NCBI GenBank assembly: GCA_944470555.2
Contig: OX104134.1
Span: 108,494,701-108,558,700 of the forward strand
Origin: Heterobilharzia americana
Taxonomy: Eukaryota; Platyhelminthes; Trematoda; Strigeidida; Schistosomatidae
Direction: 5' to 3'
DNA: 64,000 nucleotides
Shown: one piece after another, positions 44,781-56,339 of the stretch
How positions within the stretch are numbered: the stretch's first letter is position 1
Layout of the letters: every line of letters starts with the position of its first letter
Translations under genes and position numbers: made by a program
Notes under the pieces: model-generated
Told to the model about the DNA's origin: nothing
What the model saw: the letters and a program-made list of their open reading frames with translations, nothing else
Databases searched by the model: none

Positions 44781-47724
44781 CAACAGAAAAATATTTTGTC
44801 CATTTTAATGATAATTTGATAAAATATATAAGTGAACAGTTTGAACAATGAATACTAGTCGGACTGATGAGCACGCCTAGTCAACAGCGAAAGAGTGATA
44901 TAAAGGAAAAAGGCAATTAAGATGAGATAAACAGCCATTTATAAATCTTGGTGAATTCAATTAAAATGAAGATAAGTATGAGCAACGAGGTTATAAGATT
45001 TGCCAACAAGGAACCTAGCTCACAGAAAAATTTAATATGAATATCCAGCAAGAACCAAACTCTTCTACGCCAATGCAGCTCAAAAGGCTAATATAATTAG
45101 GGAATTATGACACTACGCTAGAGTACGATTATCTATTAGACTAGTCTATTTTAGTGTAGCACACAGCAAAATAGTGTTGTTTGCTGGGTGATGTCTGTTT
45201 AACTGCTCATATTCATATCAAGGTAACCTTACAAATTCCTCTCTTGGATTTCATACTTCTACAAATTTTCAGTCTTTTATTCACTCGGTGGTAAGATTTT
45301 CCACACAGCGGGAATCGGTGATGTGTCGTTTCTGTTATATGTGTCGGGTACCAGTTCGAAAGAAAAAGATTTAGCAGTCAATATTTCTACTTAACTACAT
45401 GGTTTCCAAGACTGTAACTCTGTCCCACCCCACTGTGTGGTTGAGTGCTATCGCATGTTTAACTATGATTAAGTTCTTCTCTATATTACTTAATGGGATC
45501 TATCAATCTGGGCTTAGATACGTGCTGATGTTCTGCTAAACTGATTAACTGTATTCGGCTTGTCTGACAATGGTACTTGACATCACAGTCATTGCAAGGT
45601 TTTTGGTAAATTAAATTATTCTGTCTAATTGGGTCAATATAATCCTTAGGCTGATAAGCTGGTCACTGGGTGAGTATATGAGTTTGAATGTTAATCCAAT
45701 TGTCAGCCTTGTTAAAAAACATACGTGAGGTTTCTGATGTCATTTATACATATGGCAACAATACAGAGGTGTTGAATTCCTTCTTATTCTCGTGGCAACC
45801 AAATCTCACATCACTATTTTATGTTTTTTGCTCCAAAAGAGATTTTACTGTTGAACTTTGAATTCAAGGGAGATAATGTAGCAGATATACTTAGAAAGAG
45901 ACTATCAGGGTCAGTGAACAGAAAGTTCTTTACCGCCAATCTTAGAATCACATTCTCCTGTTAGAAATTCATTTGTCAGTACGCAGAGGATAATCTGGAG
46001 CATTGAGCCACATCGGTGTGTATATATCAATTTACTTTCTCCTGTGGAACGAAGTATTATGCAGTAGCTTGTGCAATGCACACTCAAGCACTATCCAACT
46101 TGGCTGACAAAGGGAGAACGGAAACGTGTCTTCAGCTTAGTAGCAGAACACCAATTAAACTCAAAACATTTGGTTCCTTTTGATAATTCGTTTAGAATTT
46201 TGCACAAAATGCTACCACGTCACTCGAAACGAGTGAGATTAAGACATATATGGGTATAGCTAAAGTATTAGCAGTTCAAAGGTTCAAACCGTCAATGTAC
46301 ATTCAAAAGCAGTGTTTACAATCTTTTTGTTTGCTATTGGCATCGTACGGTATCGATCACTCCAGATAATTCTCATATGATGCAACTTTTTTTATTTTAC
46401 AATAATTTTGTTTATTTCACCATTAGATAACTTTCCTTTGTCATACAATTTACATTGATCTTTGACTGAAAATTACTCTGATATGTTCTATCCTTCTTAC
46501 CATACATTCACGAATGTACAGCTAAGAGAATGATTTCATCGAAGAGAAAAATGTTTCTTCTCTGCAATTGTATGTATATTTCTGAATAAATTTAGGAGGA
46601 CCTAAAAAGTAAAACTTCTCTTATATTTCACTTGCTCATTTCAAACTTTTGACTTGCTGGATAGACACCAGCTCGATTATCCTAAGATTTAACTCAGACT
46701 ACCTTTAGTGGTGTAAGGTGAGATGATATCAGTTCTAGTAAACTGTAGCAATACAATGGCTCTCTGCAGACAGTTCTGTCTAAACCACCGTCTTATCTTC
46801 GTACTTCATTACTATCTAAAATATTTCATTCTCTTTGTCTATCTTCTAAATGAAGAGGTTAAGCAAGGGTAAGAGACCAGAAGTTGTATGTACCAGTATA
46901 ATCATCAATTTCAACGTTGTCCGAGTTGAACAAGGTGGGAAAGAAAACTTTTAGTGGATCCCCTTTTGAATAACAGACAAATAAAAAGCCAACTCACTAC
47001 ATTCCTAACAGTTAAAAGAACTAAGCCATTTGAGGTAAATGAATAAAATTCAATCCATAAGACTGATCAATCTCAGCAAACATGAAGTATGATAATTGAT
47101 CCAAGCAAACAAGTTAGTCATTTAAACTTAACATGACTGTTCAGTATTCAAGACATAAATAAAAAAGAGCCACTTAAGCCGAAAAAACAAATATAGAATT
47201 TTTTATCAACCAAGTGGAATAGATTCTTACTAATATATTTGAAATACATTTTCGCAATCTAGTAAATGATTACAAGTAGAAGTATTTGGCTTAGAATACT
47301 CTTTCTTCAGATTATTAATATCCTGAGTTGCAGGTGTTCTACGCCGCTTCAAATATTTAGTTCACTGGCCAGAAAAACACATATTTAAAAATATTCTTGA
47401 AACTATATTTCTCCGCAATTCGAGTGAACAGATTTATGCAGTATGTAGGTTAGATAGACACTTTTACATGCAGTAAAGCATGGTCTGCAGTCAGTTGAGT
47501 TACATAAAGAGGAATATATGTTACTTTTAAAGAAAATTCCAGTCCAAAAGTTTCATTTCTTGTCCAAAAACATTTAATAGCTATTGGCAAGTTTATGCAC
47601 TCTTAAATGACCTTATCACTTGGGTTTCCGAAAACAGACTTAATGACGGAATCCTGAAACAAGGTTTCAAAGAGCTTTTCCAAACCCAGTAACACTCATT
47701 TTCGTTGTCCACCTTTTATTTTAG
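44781..47724. other. Intron-like, AT-rich; one tRNA-like SINE remnant
   Basis: At 45285-45375 an A-box-like TCGGTGGTAAGATTTT and a B-box-like GGTACCAGTTCGAAAG suggest an old SINE (+). 46071-46259 is an open frame without a recognised product. The rest shows nothing I can support. Confidence 0.4.
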
Positions 47725-47942
47725 AATTTTCATCATCAAACAATTTGGTGTGGACACACCAAGCCACTTATCAACACAAAGTCAGATTTCGATCACTAGT
47801 AAAATGCGATCGAATTCTTGAGATCACTTACAATTCGGTGATCTACTTACGTCAGTTAACACTCAAATGTGAGATACACAATCAAATGCCAAAAAACAGT
47901 CTCTATAAGAAAAGAGGATTAGGATCTATATTGCTTCTATAG
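47725..47942 (+). CDS. Possible coding exon, unrecognised
   Basis: A strong acceptor (CCACCTTTTATTTTAG, AG at 47723-47724) is followed by a 71-codon frame to TAG (47940-47942). One base is needed from the previous exon, the same phase as the signal-peptide exon at 39952. The peptide runs FSSSNNLVWTHQATYQHKVR, is basic, has two Cys, and ends GLGSILLL. Its 3' 71 bp lies in the left arm of the 322-bp inverted repeat. It may be an alternative end of the gene, a separate exon, or chance. Confidence 0.3.
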
Positions 47943-48193
47943 AGAAAACCATCAGATGGTTCGTATTTTCCAGATTATTGACTACCAACTCAATCTTGAT
48001 GCTGATGCAAACTTCATCGATATATCCATTGAGATGCATACACATGAGCTGTCATTGTCATTTGACACAGTAGTAAACAGAAGTGTGTGCTTACAGAAGT
48101 TGTATATACTCACCCACTGACTAACAAGCAGAATTGTTTCGCTTCTATTCAGTACTAAGTAGTTGTTTTCTTGTCCAATATCCACTCACTATC
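47872..48193 (+). repeat. Inverted repeat, left arm (322 bp)
   Basis: It is the reverse complement of 51373-51694 with two substitutions spotted and no indel. The right edge (48193) coincides with the 3' end of the Penelope-like copy. The left edge is set only because the other arm runs into the assembly gap. Confidence 0.9.
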
Positions 48194-48283
48194 CTCAGCC
48201 TATAGAACTAGTGGAGATAATTTGTAGATCAGGTGGATGGTCTTGGTTAAACTGTGTTCTCCGAGCTGGGTTGTCTAATTGTG

Positions 48284-48317
48284 ATGCTTTCATCGTCTTT
48301 CTAGACGACATCATCAG
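48284..48317 (-). ncRNA. Hammerhead-like motif in Penelope 3' region
   Basis: Minus reading: CTGATGA, one extra T, then a hairpin with stem GTCGTCT/AGACGAT around loop AGAA, directly followed by GAAAGC and ATC. CUGAUGA and GAAA are intact and stem II is strong. The extra base before stem II and a one-pair stem III make it non-canonical. Hammerheads are documented in Penelope-like elements generally. Confidence 0.5.
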
Positions 48318-48454
48318 TACTAACTTCAGTATGAAGTGAGCTGTCCATATCTCTGCGTGAGTGATTTAGCAGCTTGCCTTGACGAAGTGGTCTGTGATTG
48401 GTTGTTTCCTTTGATTGTTGTCATTGACTGTACAAATTTTCTTGTTGGCTATCC

Positions 48455-48960
48455 CTCTGCTTGTCCTCTGACCTTTCTTTCATTTATCATTTTTCTTATT
48501 GGTTGACAGATTGGGTCTATGTCTATGCATCTGTTGATTGCTGACTGACCTGAATGCCAAGCTTCTAGGAATTCTCTGGTATTCTTTGTGTTTCCTCTGT
48601 CCAAAATTTCTACATTGTCGAAATTGAATGCATTTCCATAATTATCCACGTGCATTGAAATGAGTGACGAAATGTCGTGACGTTTCATAGCCAATTGGTG
48701 TTCATGTTGACGAAGGCGAAGAGGGTTACACTGTGTCCAATGTAGTGTTGACTACAGTTATTGCAGCTGATTTTGTAAATGATATTCGGTTTGTCTTTGG
48801 TTGTTGCATCTCTTGGTCTGCGTAATAGTTTTTGAAGGGAATTTGTTGGTTTATGAGCCACACCAATTCCAAGTGGTCTCAGTAATCTTGTCATGATTTC
48901 TGATATGTTCATTATGTATGGTAGGATGATGCATTTATTGATTTCTGTTGATGACCTTTT
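48455..48960 (-). pseudogene. GIY-YIG endonuclease domain of Penelope-like element
   Basis: The GIY-YIG domain nicks target DNA for Penelope-type elements. Minus reading: CIILPYIMNISEIMTRLLRP then LGIGVAHKPTNSLQKLLRRP (the linker before the domain), KPNIIYKISCNNCSQHYIGH (IIYK-I-C--C---YIG: the GIY/YIG strands and Cys pair), a frameshift near 48695-48725, then LRQHEHQLAMKRHDISSLIS, HVDNYGNAFNFDNVEILDRG, and NTKNTREFLEAWHSGQSAIN with INRCIDIDP. The E of FLEAWHS is the expected conserved acidic position. One frameshift breaks it. Confidence 0.8.
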
Positions 48961-48965
48961 TTGTC

Positions 48966-50635
48966 CATCTAAAAGTTAATGGCTAGCCACGACACTTTAT
49001 CAGAAGAGGCCTATTCCGTACATCATAGACAGAAATCATCCAGTGGATAATGTTGTTCCAACGCAGGCATATTATATAAAAATATCTAATGTGAGACAAC
49101 ATTTCTGAGCAGTCCCGAAATTCAACAAACATTTTAAAGATGTTATTAGACTTTCAGGGACACCATGTACAATGCTGAAACTCCGGTCACCAAATATCGA
49201 GGTTCACTTAACACTAGACTAGGACATATTCTCGCCTAGGCTGCAAAACACCGATCACTTTAAATTATGACATGTAGTTTGCGCAAAAGTTATATTTGTC
49301 AGAATTTCATATCTGAAATGTTGGACTCTATCTAACCGGTAATTCGTTAATAAACTTAAGAAGAGAAACCACTGACTATTCTTCGTTTTAGTGGACAGAA
49401 CCGAAGCCTTACATTTATCTGTAAGGACTTATTGACTGCCAGCTTATATTCATATTCAGATCTGAAAATGGGATCATACTTATTTTGTCTCCATGACATT
49501 TTAAGAATGTTTTGGATTCTTAATATAGTTGGAATATATGCAGTGCATCAGCCAGCAGTCTGATCTTTTTATACTGATCAAATCCAACAAGCCGTGACTT
49601 AGGGATAGTCTTTGATAGATCACATTGATTCAGTCATCCTACTTTGTAATCCAAAATATTCGATTCGCATAACTAGCCGACTGTAAAGTTAGTTAATTAT
49701 CATCAAGGTATTATTGTACACAGACACTCAAGTTGTTTTAGGGAGGATACGTTTAAGAATGACTTGTAACTTCAAGAAAGAACACAGTAAATATTCATCG
49801 ATATTAGCATCCACATAATATTTTTATGACTTAAAACTTCCAGTTACTTAAAGTTAACCCATTGAAGATGTGAGTAATAAATCCCAATGAAATACGTGTG
49901 GTTGTCAATTGGTGAGTCCAGAAAAGGATAAAATATGTCTTGGACTGCTTTCCTAACCATCAACGAGTAAATGTTGATTTGAAATAACAGATTGTTTAAC
50001 GCTGTCGAAAAACGGAATACTTCCACAACCACACCATGGTATCAAACTTCACGTTGTAGAAGCTAGAATAATATTTCGGTTATTAAAATCCATTCAGTGA
50101 AAAATACTGCTAAACAATATGAATAGTTCGAACTGACTCATACTCATCATAAGATTTCGTTAGCCACATCCGAGTCCATTGTTTAGATTACTCTGACCTG
50201 ACTAACAAAATCTACATATCAAAGTGAGTATTTTCTAACTATGCATTTTGTTCAGTAGTCTGTTCCGACAGTTCCTGAAAATTTCGTGTTAGAGATCACA
50301 TCATAGGATCTTGAATACAGCATAGTTCCCTTCGCAATCTCAATTCACACTACATTTTGGCAGTCGACAAACTTTCCAGTAGTAAGTAATGTCAACATGA
50401 ACTGAGCAGTTTGGAAATCATTTGCAAACTGATCATTCAATTCTTGCAGCGGCAAGAAAAAATAGTGTGATAGTGGTTATCTTCTAAAGACCAATCAATG
50501 TAGCTACCTACTTAATAACATGGTAGAAAAATTCTAGATTCAAAGTCATTTGTTTTTTAAAAGAAAATTCTTTAAATGAACACAATTTCCAAAATAACTA
50601 CGATAATACTGTTTTTTGGATTTTCAAAATTTTAG
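48966..50635. other. Intron-like, AT-rich
   Basis: Nothing supported up to the acceptor at 50635. Confidence 0.35.
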
Positions 50636-50729
50636 CCGACCTGCAGTGCCCAACTAAGGACACCTTCTTGCATTCATATAGCTGTTGTAGAAACTCAGCT
50701 GGAGAATATGAATGTTGTAAAAAACTTCG
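50636..50729 (+). CDS. Second coding exon: granulin-like half module
   Basis: Acceptor TTCAAAATTTTAG (AG 50634-50635) and donor CG|GTGAGT (50730). The 94-nt exon starts in phase 1 and ends in phase 2. Joined to the 39952 exon it reads DLQCPTKDTFLHSYSCC and RNSAGEYECCKKL. The spacing C-x5-C-x11-CC-x8-CC equals the first half of a granulin module (C-x5-C-x5-CC-x8-CC) except for six extra residues in the second gap. Granulin repeats in animals are commonly split between two exons, and this exon ends where such a split would be. The next half (further CC pairs) was not found; it may be in the 51695-52083 gap or beyond the window. It could also be another Cys-rich secreted family. Confidence 0.55.
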
Positions 50730-51372
50730 GTGAGTATTGCATACTTGCTGCAATGTCTGTTTTCCTTTCTACCTTTTCAAAATCTTAGTACTGTAAATTC
50801 CTTTCGCTTGTCTCTAGATCATGTTTGAGAGTAACTGGTCAACAGTTTTGCTGGATCTAGCTTTTAAGTCATTTTTCGAGTGTATAAACGGATTAAAAAT
50901 TTCGATCAGTACTGAGGAAATGTAATTTGGTGTCCACATCCGTTACTACTTAGAGATCAACTGGTACACATAATCCAGTTGCAACGTCATTAAATAGTTT
51001 GGTAAAAATATCTGAGTGAGACAGGTTGCAGTCACTTACACAACATCAGGTTGATTAAAATTGCCGATACTCACACATGTGTAGTGCCAACCAGCAAGCG
51101 AGAAACCTAACACCCTAACAACAGTCCAGTACTATAGTCAAATGGTTCAGATTATCATGACTGAAAAATAATCCCTAACTGAAAAGAATACACAACAGAA
51201 AACCACGCAGATAATTTTCGTTGTGCAATGTGTATTCAACTAAATCAAGGAAAAACGAAGTATGCTACAATCCCGCAGAAATAAATGTTCAGATAGTCAC
51301 ATATGATGGACGGGGAGTGTTCGCAAGCCAAATGAAAATCAAAACTATACACGTAGAGTTCGATAGGTCGAA
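50730..51372. other. Intron-like sequence after exon 2
   Basis: No exon in the required phase was recognised. ORF 51221-51421 overlaps the inverted repeat and lacks an acceptor. Confidence 0.35.
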
Positions 51373-51694
51373 GATAGTGAGTGAATATTGGACGAGAAAA
51401 CAACTACTTAGTACTGAATAGAAGCGAAACAATTCTGCTTGTTAGTCAGTGGGTGAGTATATACAACTTCTGTAAGCACACACTTCTGTTTACTACTGTG
51501 TCAAATGACAATGACAGCTCATGTGTATGCATCTCAATGGATATATCGATGAAGTTTGCATCAGCATCAAGATTGAGTTGGTAGTCAATAATCTGGAAAA
51601 TACGAACCATCTGATGGTTTTCTCTATAGAAGCAATATAGATCCTAATCCTCTTTTCTTATAGAGACTGTTTTTTGGCATTTGATTGTGTATCT
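51373..51694 (-). repeat. Inverted repeat, right arm (322 bp visible)
   Basis: Near-identical reverse complement of 47872-48193. It continues straight into the N run. After the gap (52084) the sequence no longer matches the expected continuation, so the arm ends inside the gap. Confidence 0.9.
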
Positions 51695-52083
51695 NNNNNN
51701 NNNNNNNNNNNNNNNNNNNNNNNNNNNNNNNNNNNNNNNNNNNNNNNNNNNNNNNNNNNNNNNNNNNNNNNNNNNNNNNNNNNNNNNNNNNNNNNNNNNN
51801 NNNNNNNNNNNNNNNNNNNNNNNNNNNNNNNNNNNNNNNNNNNNNNNNNNNNNNNNNNNNNNNNNNNNNNNNNNNNNNNNNNNNNNNNNNNNNNNNNNNN
51901 NNNNNNNNNNNNNNNNNNNNNNNNNNNNNNNNNNNNNNNNNNNNNNNNNNNNNNNNNNNNNNNNNNNNNNNNNNNNNNNNNNNNNNNNNNNNNNNNNNNN
52001 NNNNNNNNNNNNNNNNNNNNNNNNNNNNNNNNNNNNNNNNNNNNNNNNNNNNNNNNNNNNNNNNNNNNNNNNNNNNNNNNNNN
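51695..52083. other. Assembly gap (389 N)
   Basis: A run of N adjoining the inverted repeat. All frames reported across it are artefacts. Confidence 0.95.
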
Positions 52084-52329
52084 AATTCACAATAAGTTGA
52101 GGCCTCTGATACACACCATTCTGACTGTCAGCTACCGTTCTTAACGTGTTTTATAGCAGATGTGAGACGGAGTCAGTCTTCCTCTGGATTAGCGATGCTG
52201 TTAGGTTTTTATGAGCGTAAGGCTTCTGGCTAAAAGCAGATCTAATATTATTACCATCCCATCGCAATAGCAACGGTCATGATGCTATAGTTTTTACACG
52301 TTGGTTTGGGCATATATAGACAGAGTCAA
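52084..52329. other. Repeat-like flank
   Basis: GC-richer; probably the end of the RTE copy or another repeat. Not resolved. Confidence 0.3.
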
Positions 52330-54745
52330 CGTAGTACCACAGTTCACAGTAGTACACAAATGACAGGTGGATAGAAAAAAGAGTGATATCAAAGAGGAAA
52401 GTTGTGTGAGAGAACAAACAGTTTGCAGATAACGGTTAGTGGATATATTTTAGCTTTAAAAGACATCAATGAGTGAATATATCTGCACCATTGTAACTCA
52501 TTTTCAGCCATGTCACCAAGAGTCAGTCGTCACCAACTGATTCTTTTCGTCTCACGGATCCCCAAACACGCAGTCTACATCACCCCACATGGATCAGACC
52601 AACAGTAAGAGATTTCATCGACTGGTATCACATTATCGTCTGGCCACCGTGAACCGTCTTCCAATCTAATCTAGTATGACACATCAAGGTAGGCGTTGGT
52701 GTATTGGCATGCACAGTACATCTCCAAGTTATCTCAGTCGATGAAGGTTCACAACCTCAATAATCAACTTGCTTGTATTGCTTAGTACCCTTCGTCTGAC
52801 CCCAACACTGCTCACACGCTGATTCCACCAATGGCGAGCAATGCTACGAAGACATCTGTGATCATAAGTGTATAATCGCTTCCTGTCTTCTACTTTCGAC
52901 TGGCCTGTCTCAGTCGTATAACAGGATAGAACGAACTGTAGTGCAGTATACAGGTCGTTTGATAGATAGTCGGATATCTCACTAGTCAGTGCCACAGACA
53001 ATACAAGTTAGCAAATGTCAAACCGGCTTCTTGTGTCCAAGCTGAGATTTCGTCAGCGACCAACTCCTTTAAACTGGTGCAACTTCCCGAGCGAGTGAAA
53101 TAGTCCACCTATTCCACACTTCACTCCCCATTCTTAAATTGCGAATACTTGCAACAGATTAGTCCTCAACCATCCTCTTGCACTTGATTGCTGCTAAACG
53201 CATGCTGGGCATACTCAGATTTCTGGTCGACCCCTTCAGCAGACCCTACATCTTTACAGCATCTAGACCCAATGGGGTAATAACATCTGCAAACTCCAAG
53301 TCAACCAGAGGGTCTCCAAGTAGTGTATCAATCCCTGTGAAGTCAAACTTACCTACGGTTATTCCCATCAGTATGATTATGACGAAGTTAAGTAGGAACT
53401 GTGAAGACTCTTGATCAACTTATATTTGTGTTACCTTAGCACTTCATTGTTGTCAGAGTCAGCCCGAATAGGTCTTCTCGCATCAACCAGTTCAGATGAC
53501 GTAGCGCTGATCCAGTAACGTTTGCTTGTAGGCTACATTTTGCTCTCTTTAGCAAAACTGACAGCTTCTCACAGTATTCAGGCTTTGCATCATCTGAACT
53601 GCACTCGGTAGGTGTTAGGGCGGAAATTACGAATAGACATCAGTTGGTCTCACGATCATTCCTAGTTTTCACAGACTCACTCAGTCAAACAGCAAAAACA
53701 AACGGCTGCTGACTGGGATCCAGTCGAGAAGAGCACTCCAAACTCTACAACTCAACGCTACGCCTACACCAGCGAGTTAACGACAGCCTAGCCACTTAGT
53801 CTCCGGATACCCGTAAGGTGAATTTCGAAGATTTAATACAATGGCCAGGTGACGTCAACTTAATAACCACACTCAAGTCATGTCTGTATACGTGTCTGAG
53901 AGACACAACACACATCCATAACTACAGGTGCCAGAGTTCTGGTGAGTGATGCTTGCTGCTAGATTTGGCAGAGTTCGGACGTTGAGAGCTTCTACTTCTA
54001 CATAGATTGTGGAGTCTTAGGTGACTAGAAATGAGGTTTCACTGGCTTTGATCTTTGGCAATGGTTGCAGAGTGAGAGGTTGCGAAAGGTTTAAGAGGCT
54101 TAATATTAGTAGCAGGAAGTGATGGTAAGGGGGAAGGCAGAGTTGAAGAGGATAGGTTGCTTGATTATGCCTTATGTACTACTGGAAGCGATCGGGCGGG
54201 TTATACCTTCCTGCTGTCCACACCATGCAATGCAAGTTTTTTTCGTAGTACCTGGAAAAAAAGGGTTTGTGGGTGACGGTAGAGCCTATAGGACAACTGT
54301 CTGACTTCGGCCACACACAGCCTTCTGGCTAGTTTGAGATTTTCGCTTTTCGTTTTCGATTCTGACCATAAATCCCCGTCGCAGGCATCGGTATACCGCC
54401 GGGTTTTAGAAGTGGGCTGTTTTTAAGATTAACCTTTTTTAACCCCTGTCGCCTTCACACAGGTAAGACAGCATTACCGTGGCACTCATGGTCATCCGAA
54501 GGGAACACCTTACTGTTGTCACCACCAGTCCAGTCATCAGTATGACATCGCTCTCAGACCCATATCAAAACGTAGGAATCTACACTATGATAGCAAGCGC
54601 TTTTTGTCCAACCTGCATACAACAATCCTTTCGGGTGTCGTACGACCTCGACAGCATGGCTCGTCGGATCACTGTGACATACAGCCCCGACCACCACGGC
54701 AAGGTAGTAGCTATCGGTTGGGCTTAGGTACAGACACAGGCTTGC
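52330..54745 (-). mobile_element. RTE-type element copy 1 of 3 (minus), internally deleted
   Basis: Minus order: 5' leader (54745-54380), endonuclease start (about 54000), decayed endonuclease (to about 53450), a jump to palm C (about 53310-53240), C-terminal RT (53000-52735), and subfamily B 3' UTR (to 52330). The region between endonuclease and palm C is far too short, so the RT fingers are deleted. Confidence 0.8.
52729..54010 (-). pseudogene. Endonuclease/RT remnant of RTE copy 1
   Basis: Minus reading: VEALNVRTLPNLAASI (54000-53955; the catalytic Asn), a degraded ET motif, NDRETN then CLFVISALTPTECSSDDAKP (53645-53580; usual LFVISAYAPTD--SD--K), LLKRAKCSLQ. Then FTGIDTLLGDPLVDLEFADV with ITPLGLDAVKM (53340-53250; usual YADDIVLLGEDA-KMQ, so YADD reads FADV), and VEDRKRLYTYDHRCLRSIAR with HWWNQRVSSVGVRRRVL (52890-52790). 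The catalytic palm residue pair is destroyed. Confidence 0.8.
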
Positions 54746-54999
54746 TCAAGCCAACACATTACTGCTGCCAAAACATTTACACCGAAAGTAGCGCCAACCT
54801 CCTACCAGACTGCTTAAAGCAATAACTGTTAGCAATGTCGTCTACTTTTGTCCATTGGAAAGTTGGGGTTGGTAAAGGTCAAGTCAAACCGTGTCTCTTT
54901 TCATCTCTGAGCTTCGCGCTGACCACAAAAATACGGTTTTCTGATCACAGTTATAGCCGGTGATCGTCGTTATCCCTTACTTCGACTGGCATCTCAAAA

Positions 55000-55580
55000 A
55001 TGTCACACACAAATGTACCCTTTCGCCTGACTTAGCCTATTCACTTCTCCATTGAAATCACCTGCAAAAACAACCTAAGGTGAAGGTTTCGCTTTCACTA
55101 CACTAGGGGGCTAGACAGTTTGTGGTAGAACTCATCCATCACTTCATCCAAACTCCAGTCAGTCGGTGCATAAGCAGAGATTACAAAGAGACAACAACGA
55201 GTTTCATCACCTCCTTTAGTTCTCACTGTGCCCTTCAGTCGAATAGTACATAGTCGACTGTCAACTGAGACCTAGTCGAGTAGTGCACTTCTTGCCTCAA
55301 CACAATGCCTTACATACACCTGGAAGAGCAGGAGAAGTAACCATAGAATCTCCAGAAACTCAAAGGGTGAATCCCCAATATTCACCACATGCACCAGGTG
55401 AGGTGAGGTGAATAACCGCACCTCGGTGCTGTATGCCTGTCTCACAAACAAAGCACACATCCACACACATCCACACACACACACACACACACAGATGCTA
55501 GTCTTCCCCAGCGAAGCTTGTTGCCCGACCTGATGGAGAGTACGAGCATTGAAAGCTTCAATGAGTAGATTGGAGTGCAT
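55000..55580 (-). pseudogene. RTE endonuclease remnant, copy 2
   Basis: Minus reading: LIEAFNARTLHQVGQQASLG (55565-55505; usual I-AFNVRTL-Q-GQQ-SLA), interrupted by an in-frame CA microsatellite that reads as a Cys/Val run. Next: TEVRLFTSPHLVHVVNIGDS (usual S--F-LR-SGD), the shifted DSRLCTIRLKGTVRTK, CCLFVISAYAPTDWSLDEVM, DEFYHKLSS, a stop, then VVFAGDFNGEVNRL (GDFN catalytic strand kept). At least three frame changes. Confidence 0.8.
55453..55493. repeat. (CA)n microsatellite
   Basis: ACACATCC units pass into pure CA (55472-55493), inside the endonuclease reading frame of RTE copy 2. Confidence 0.9.
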
Positions 55581-56339
55581 TTTCGTGAACTCAGATCGTT
55601 TTCGAGGGCTGTAGGGCTTTAGGAAATTAGAGATGAAGTAGGAATGTTGACTGAGAGATGTGAAGAAAGATTGGGAGATAAGCATGAGGAAGGTCGATAA
55701 TGATTGCAGGAAATTGAGAGCTGACGTTAATGTGAGGGCGGTTGGTACTCCCCGGTTACTCAGACGGCAGATGGTTATTTCTTCTTGAGGTGCTGAAAAG
55801 AAAACTCTGTTATTAATAGTATTGTGTAGGCGCATAGCTCACAAAATTTCTGTTTGAAGCCTATCACACATGACATTTTAGGAAGTTTACATGGTTGCTT
55901 GTTCATTGCGAATCTAACTATGAGTAGGTATCGGCCACACTAGTATGACAAAGAGTAGAGGAGAGTACGCTCTTTTCATGAATAACGTTTTTGAATCCAC
56001 CACCTTCTTGGCACAGAGAAGGCAGCATTAGTTTATCACTGACGGTAATCCACAGGAAAAATCTTGCTGCTATCACACCTTAGTTAGCCAGTAGCACAAA
56101 TTCTTCCACAGACCCCCACCATGACGAAGCAGTTTACATTATAACAGTTTGCTGCTTTTGCATAACCACTATCCAAGTGATCTATCTGGTATATTAGGAC
56201 ATCAAGGTACAAGCATTCCAGCCGGCGTAGCCGTTGGGTCATTGTGATAGGGAAACCTGACCACAGCTTCCAGGTACCAGCTATCGGTTGAGAAACTGAG
56301 GACTTTATTCCAATGAACTGGGCAGTCGACTTTGGACCA

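Larger units (their letters stand above)
48230..48965 (-). mobile_element. Penelope-like element, 3' part with GIY-YIG endonuclease
   Basis: On the minus strand an endonuclease frame (48960-48455) is followed by a 3' non-coding part with a hammerhead-like motif (48317-48284). It ends about 48194 next to the inverted repeat. RT is missing, so the copy is 5'-truncated. Confidence 0.75.
54840..56315 (-). mobile_element. RTE-type element copy 2 of 3 (minus), endonuclease part only
   Basis: 5' leader (56315-55950) followed by the endonuclease (55570-55000). It is cut at about 54840, next to the leader of copy 1. The RT and 3' UTR are absent. Confidence 0.75.

Noticed and set aside
47982..51584. 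A 67-residue frame found twice (47982-48185 minus, 51381-51584 plus) that looks like a conserved protein.
   Set aside because: Both lie in the 322-bp inverted repeat. Their identity comes from the DNA duplication, and no start or splice context supports coding.
51644..52144. Four overlapping long frames of 136-156 residues.
   Set aside because: They consist almost entirely of N from the assembly gap.
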